Shown one piece after another: positions 62,501 to 64,000 of a stretch of 64,000 nt of DNA. The position numbers were made by a program, and so were the translations under genes. The stretch lies in assembly GCA_949825025.1 (NCBI GenBank), contig OX463784.1, positions 10,361,431 to 10,425,430 on the forward strand, read 5' to 3'. How positions within the stretch are numbered: position 1 is the first letter of the stretch; every line of letters starts with the position of its first letter. A model generated the notes under the pieces. The model was given only the letters and a program-made list of their open reading frames with translations, did no database searches and was not told the DNA's origin. The DNA comes from Siphlonurus alternatus. Lineage: Eukaryota > Arthropoda > Insecta > Ephemeroptera > Siphlonuridae.

Positions 62501-64000
62501 AGATTCTCTTTTCTCCTGTGCATACCAATGTTCGCAATTTTGATTACTCAATGAATCAAAAGACAACTTTTGTGCACATGAAGAAATTTGCCTGCATTCT
62601 ACCCAATTCGGTTCTCTTCCCTCCCTTCCCTTTGCACCCTTACCTCCATTTTGCCCTCTACCACCTACTCCTCCTGACGTAATTATTGTCAACAACTTGC
62701 TATTATCAAAATTAGAACCTAAGCCTAAAAAACTACCAGAAGTTTGACCAGGATTTCCAGGCTTACCATCATCTCCTTTATCTCCATCATATTTACCATC
62801 ACTAGCAAATGAGTTATCATGTTCCTTCCCTTCTAGTCCATTAACTGCCACCTTCCTAGTTCCAATTATATCCCAGTTTTTACCTGCAATCACAATTTGT
62901 AATTCCTTGCCAGGTTCATCTATATCACTATCAATAAAAACATTGTTCATTGCAAATATTTCTAAAAGATTAATGCTTTCATTTTTTATATTGTTCAGTG
63001 CTCGGCTAATTACAATGTTTTCACCCGAAATTCTAATGGATTTAGAAGTAGGGTTTTCAATTCTAATTTCAGTTTTCAGAGTCATGGTTAGTATTTTGTT
63101 AATATCTCTAATTATAAAATCTTCAACTATATCATTTTTAATAACATTGTTGTATTCCGGTATGTTATAGGTATCAAGTTTCAGTAGAAATTTATGAATA
63201 TTAGAAGCTGATATAAAAATACCATGTGCTTGATTTGGTTTACCCCAGTTATCAATATCTGCTACATTATACCTTTCTTTCTCATTTTGAAAACTGTATT
63301 CAGAGAGTTTAAGATATAAATTAAAAATAAATATATACCAACTTTGATACTTTCTTAAATTATCCATTATTTGATTCTGGAGGATAACTACTTCACTAAA
63401 TTTGTTGTCATTAGTACTATCATCCATGAAATTTTCAAAATAATCTAAAAAATTAAGAAGTTTAACAATTTCAGTAACCTCTTCTACGGTTAACCGATAT
63501 CCAATGGCGTATACAGTACATAAAAATTCGTTGATTATTTTACTTCCTTGAACATTTTCTTTACATTTATCCATTGTATTTATATTTTGAAGCGATTCCT
63601 GAAATTTTTTGTTTAAGTCATATATATCCGTTGTCTCTTTACATATTTGTATCATGTAATTTATAGTTAATACCTGGAAATTCTTGCATAATACAATAAT
63701 ATTATTGGTCAGTTTCTTTACTAAAGCAATGATGTATAATTTTGAATTATCAGATATTGTGTTACTGAAATCATCACTCTTTGTTAATACAAAATTTAAT
63801 CCTGCTGATATCATTTCAATAATATTACTTCGACTTCTTTGAGCTACTAAATTTTCACTTAGTGGGCCTTCTCTCATTGGTCTCCGAAATAATGCAATCC
63901 TTACATATTCCTCATTTTCATTTGTTAACATGACACTTAGCAGTTCCAAAGATTTTTGGTATGTTAATAACTTATCGGAATTAATGCTTCCAGAAGCTAT
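59501..64000 (-). CDS. Large intronless glycine-rich / coiled-coil protein, N-terminus beyond window (partial)
   Basis: An uninterrupted frame of about 1,499 codons ends at a TAA (59501-59503) and stays open to the window edge. The codon at 63947-63949 is TTG inside the frame, not a credible start, so the N-terminus is missing. Numbering from that codon: 1-300 is mostly helical; about 302-372 looks like beta strands; 385-445 and 503-560 are glycine-rich with collagen-like G-x-x and GG-x steps (GDKGDDGKPGNPG, GGKGGDGGHGG), separated by a Cys/Trp-containing block; 640-1210 is almost all helical, with charged coiled coils at about 795-860 and 940-1025 flanking a hydrophobic stretch at 863-901 that has a Gly/Pro turn (FGPHGQ). 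The last 220 residues look mixed alpha/beta and aromatic-rich, ending in RNWW. Codon use is AT-rich like the surroundings. I recognise no catalytic motif or named family. A structural or pore-forming role is inference from layout only. Confidence 0.9.
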   Translation of the reverse strand: MASGSINSDKLLTYQKSLELLSVMLTNENEEYVRIALFRRPMREGPLSENLVAQRSRSNIIEMISAGLNFVLTKSDDFSNTISDNSKLYIIALVKKLTNNIIVLCKNFQVLTINYMIQICKETTDIYDLNKKFQESLQNINTMDKCKENVQGSKIINEFLCTVYAIGYRLTVEEVTEIVKLLNFLDYFENFMDDSTNDNKFSEVVILQNQIMDNLRKYQSWYIFIFNLYLKLSEYSFQNEKERYNVADIDNWGKPNQAHGIFISASNIHKFLLKLDTYNIPEYNNVIKNDIVEDFIIRDINKILTMTLKTEIRIENPTSKSIRISGENIVISRALNNIKNESINLLEIFAMNNVFIDSDIDEPGKELQIVIAGKNWDIIGTRKVAVNGLEGKEHDNSFASDGKYDGDKGDDGKPGNPGQTSGSFLGLGSNFDNSKLLTIITSGGVGGRGQNGGKGAKGREGREPNWVECRQISSCAQKLSFDSLSNQNCEHWYAQEKRESNYGWDGMVLTVHVIYLVQCRDGGKGGDGGHGGAPGFGGNRGENFIFYLNENDKNINIINEDGVVGDPGVGGVGAVGGTHLKIYYPAYTKSGSVSLFNFWTNENKAYESVKTGSRCGNAKCAMAGSNIPGIPAISGDMGKLGENKNGLQKPDAVREFHKVSAISSYKYFLRENINATISHSMVEEYYMNIDNNDEIQDIQKTIDFIYEIKNLEMQYRIYKDKYNILPFYENFLTRIIKYSNTTNEQDIAVSDKMLLNYVYSLALSRICIIKSRSDRNLIIDLVKYMDLARNNINTMKELESTVASLETRNWYKNNIKKKIEEANFLIDSTVITELQELQSELDSDVDVFIKEVEKLLENAEQNRVELEKEREKIKKNIMMQSIFGIFQVIADTLSLFGPHGQTVGAVISGANQIGESLFIDTNTGAKPDIITPEGVQNTIDKFSNTMDGLYEPNKVFRSAIDDISSQIKDIHEIQKLRSLINKIESEFTSSSDEEVSLLKIKQHSDDIKSEAKKEKEELKDKDEEEKYKNALTALDKIEKMNTFAQSMFNFANQQASNHMALEEIDKAIRDNEENILKLIFFLDHIYSQVIPLLREMFAELLALKDGLENQSHVALDVKKYKVQKLIRSVKYDMQEITQGFKIETKFMQVFLQLEDAANLLIQLYDRIQTYQEQEEFADYIGALLSSEFKNFQHLDPKYQEAVLQLELITASNTVVEQYERAKSVFKQQVFPFSSMYAGVFDVQLYPNTDYNLSDLTREAVQKFDVLKSKYTEMLATVVNGQDEHIFYSVFDSKYNTSHPFYVWDKFQNSKIINSFLSGKAVIFKANILKSSNKNAIKFNKIDLQFKSNDEKLQDELNDLLKYFDIVLQHGGDNYYRCNNKYFVVPGESLIISYSFEKNANGVPIRKNVVYDKILNGDILLSPYTLWTMKLVNATSQVGFERLKKFNSEVNLELSGKGMFVKPGLDVCASALEKDYDLFEDANFYIFSHSVDTFKGRNWW
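61247..61363 (-). other. Hydrophobic hairpin-like segment between two coiled coils of the large CDS
   Basis: About 39 residues almost free of charge (SIFGIFQVIADTLSLF, then FGPHGQ, then TVGAVISGANQIGESLFI in order) lie between strongly charged helical stretches. The two hydrophobic halves are joined by a Gly/Pro/His turn. This resembles the membrane-inserting hairpin of alpha-helical pore-forming proteins in layout. It could equally be a buried helical turn in a soluble coiled-coil protein. Confidence 0.45.
62270..62797 (-). other. Glycine-rich, collagen-like region within the large CDS
   Basis: This segment encodes residues of about 385-560 of the large protein. Two glycine-rich blocks, with repeated GG-x-GG and G-x-x steps, flank a non-repetitive insert carrying four cysteines and several tryptophans. 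The G-x-x register is short and broken, so a true collagen triple helix is unlikely. A polyproline-II-like or loop-rich glycine bundle fits better, but that is inference. Confidence 0.7.

Noticed and set aside
63947..63949. Start codon of the large CDS
   Set aside because: The codon is TTG and the frame continues upstream without a stop to the window edge, so the real start lies outside.

Overview
This is a very AT-rich eukaryotic (metazoan) window with one convincing protein-coding gene. The composition, long simple-sequence runs, dense non-autonomous DNA transposons, LINE 3' ends and a 5S-rRNA-derived SINE all point to an animal nuclear genome. I think an arthropod is most likely, but the sequence alone does not settle the lineage. 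There is no sign of operons, bacterial promoters or CRISPR.

Layout. From 1 to about 59.2 kb the window is a gene-poor repeat landscape. Its background is A/T-rich intergenic or intronic DNA, invaded by (i) many palindromic, MITE-like elements of at least ten families; (ii) three 5'-truncated non-LTR retrotransposon ends still coding the C-terminus of a reverse-transcriptase protein (17.35-17.98, 19.65-20.26 and 51.04-51.49 kb); (iii) 5S-rRNA-derived SINEs (20.84-21.26, 33.95-34.35 and 52.71-53.10 kb, plus decayed pieces), two with readable target-site duplications; and (iv) minisatellites and microsatellites, notably GGATGC-rich arrays at 38.0-38.65 kb and a hAT-type element at 54.5 kb that carries the same array.

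Several elements show diagnostic insertion signatures by eye: TTA/TAA duplications (PIF/Harbinger-type, including two copies nested in a third element at 57.7-58.3 kb), a TA duplication (mariner-type, 55.1-56.0 kb), 8-bp duplications (hAT-type, 53.7 and 54.5 kb) and TTAA (21.8-22.2 kb). The largest structure is a palindrome of about 1.47 kb at 46.67-48.14 kb.

The gene. From 59,501 to the right edge (minus strand) runs one uninterrupted frame of about 1,499 codons with no introns, open at the window edge. It encodes a large protein with an N-terminal helical part, a central glycine-rich, collagen-like region, a long helical/coiled-coil part around a hydrophobic hairpin-like segment, and a mixed C-terminal part. 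I do not recognise a named family. The layout recalls alpha-helical pore-forming proteins in outline only. This gene is the best candidate for an undescribed system here; its true start and any partners lie beyond the window.
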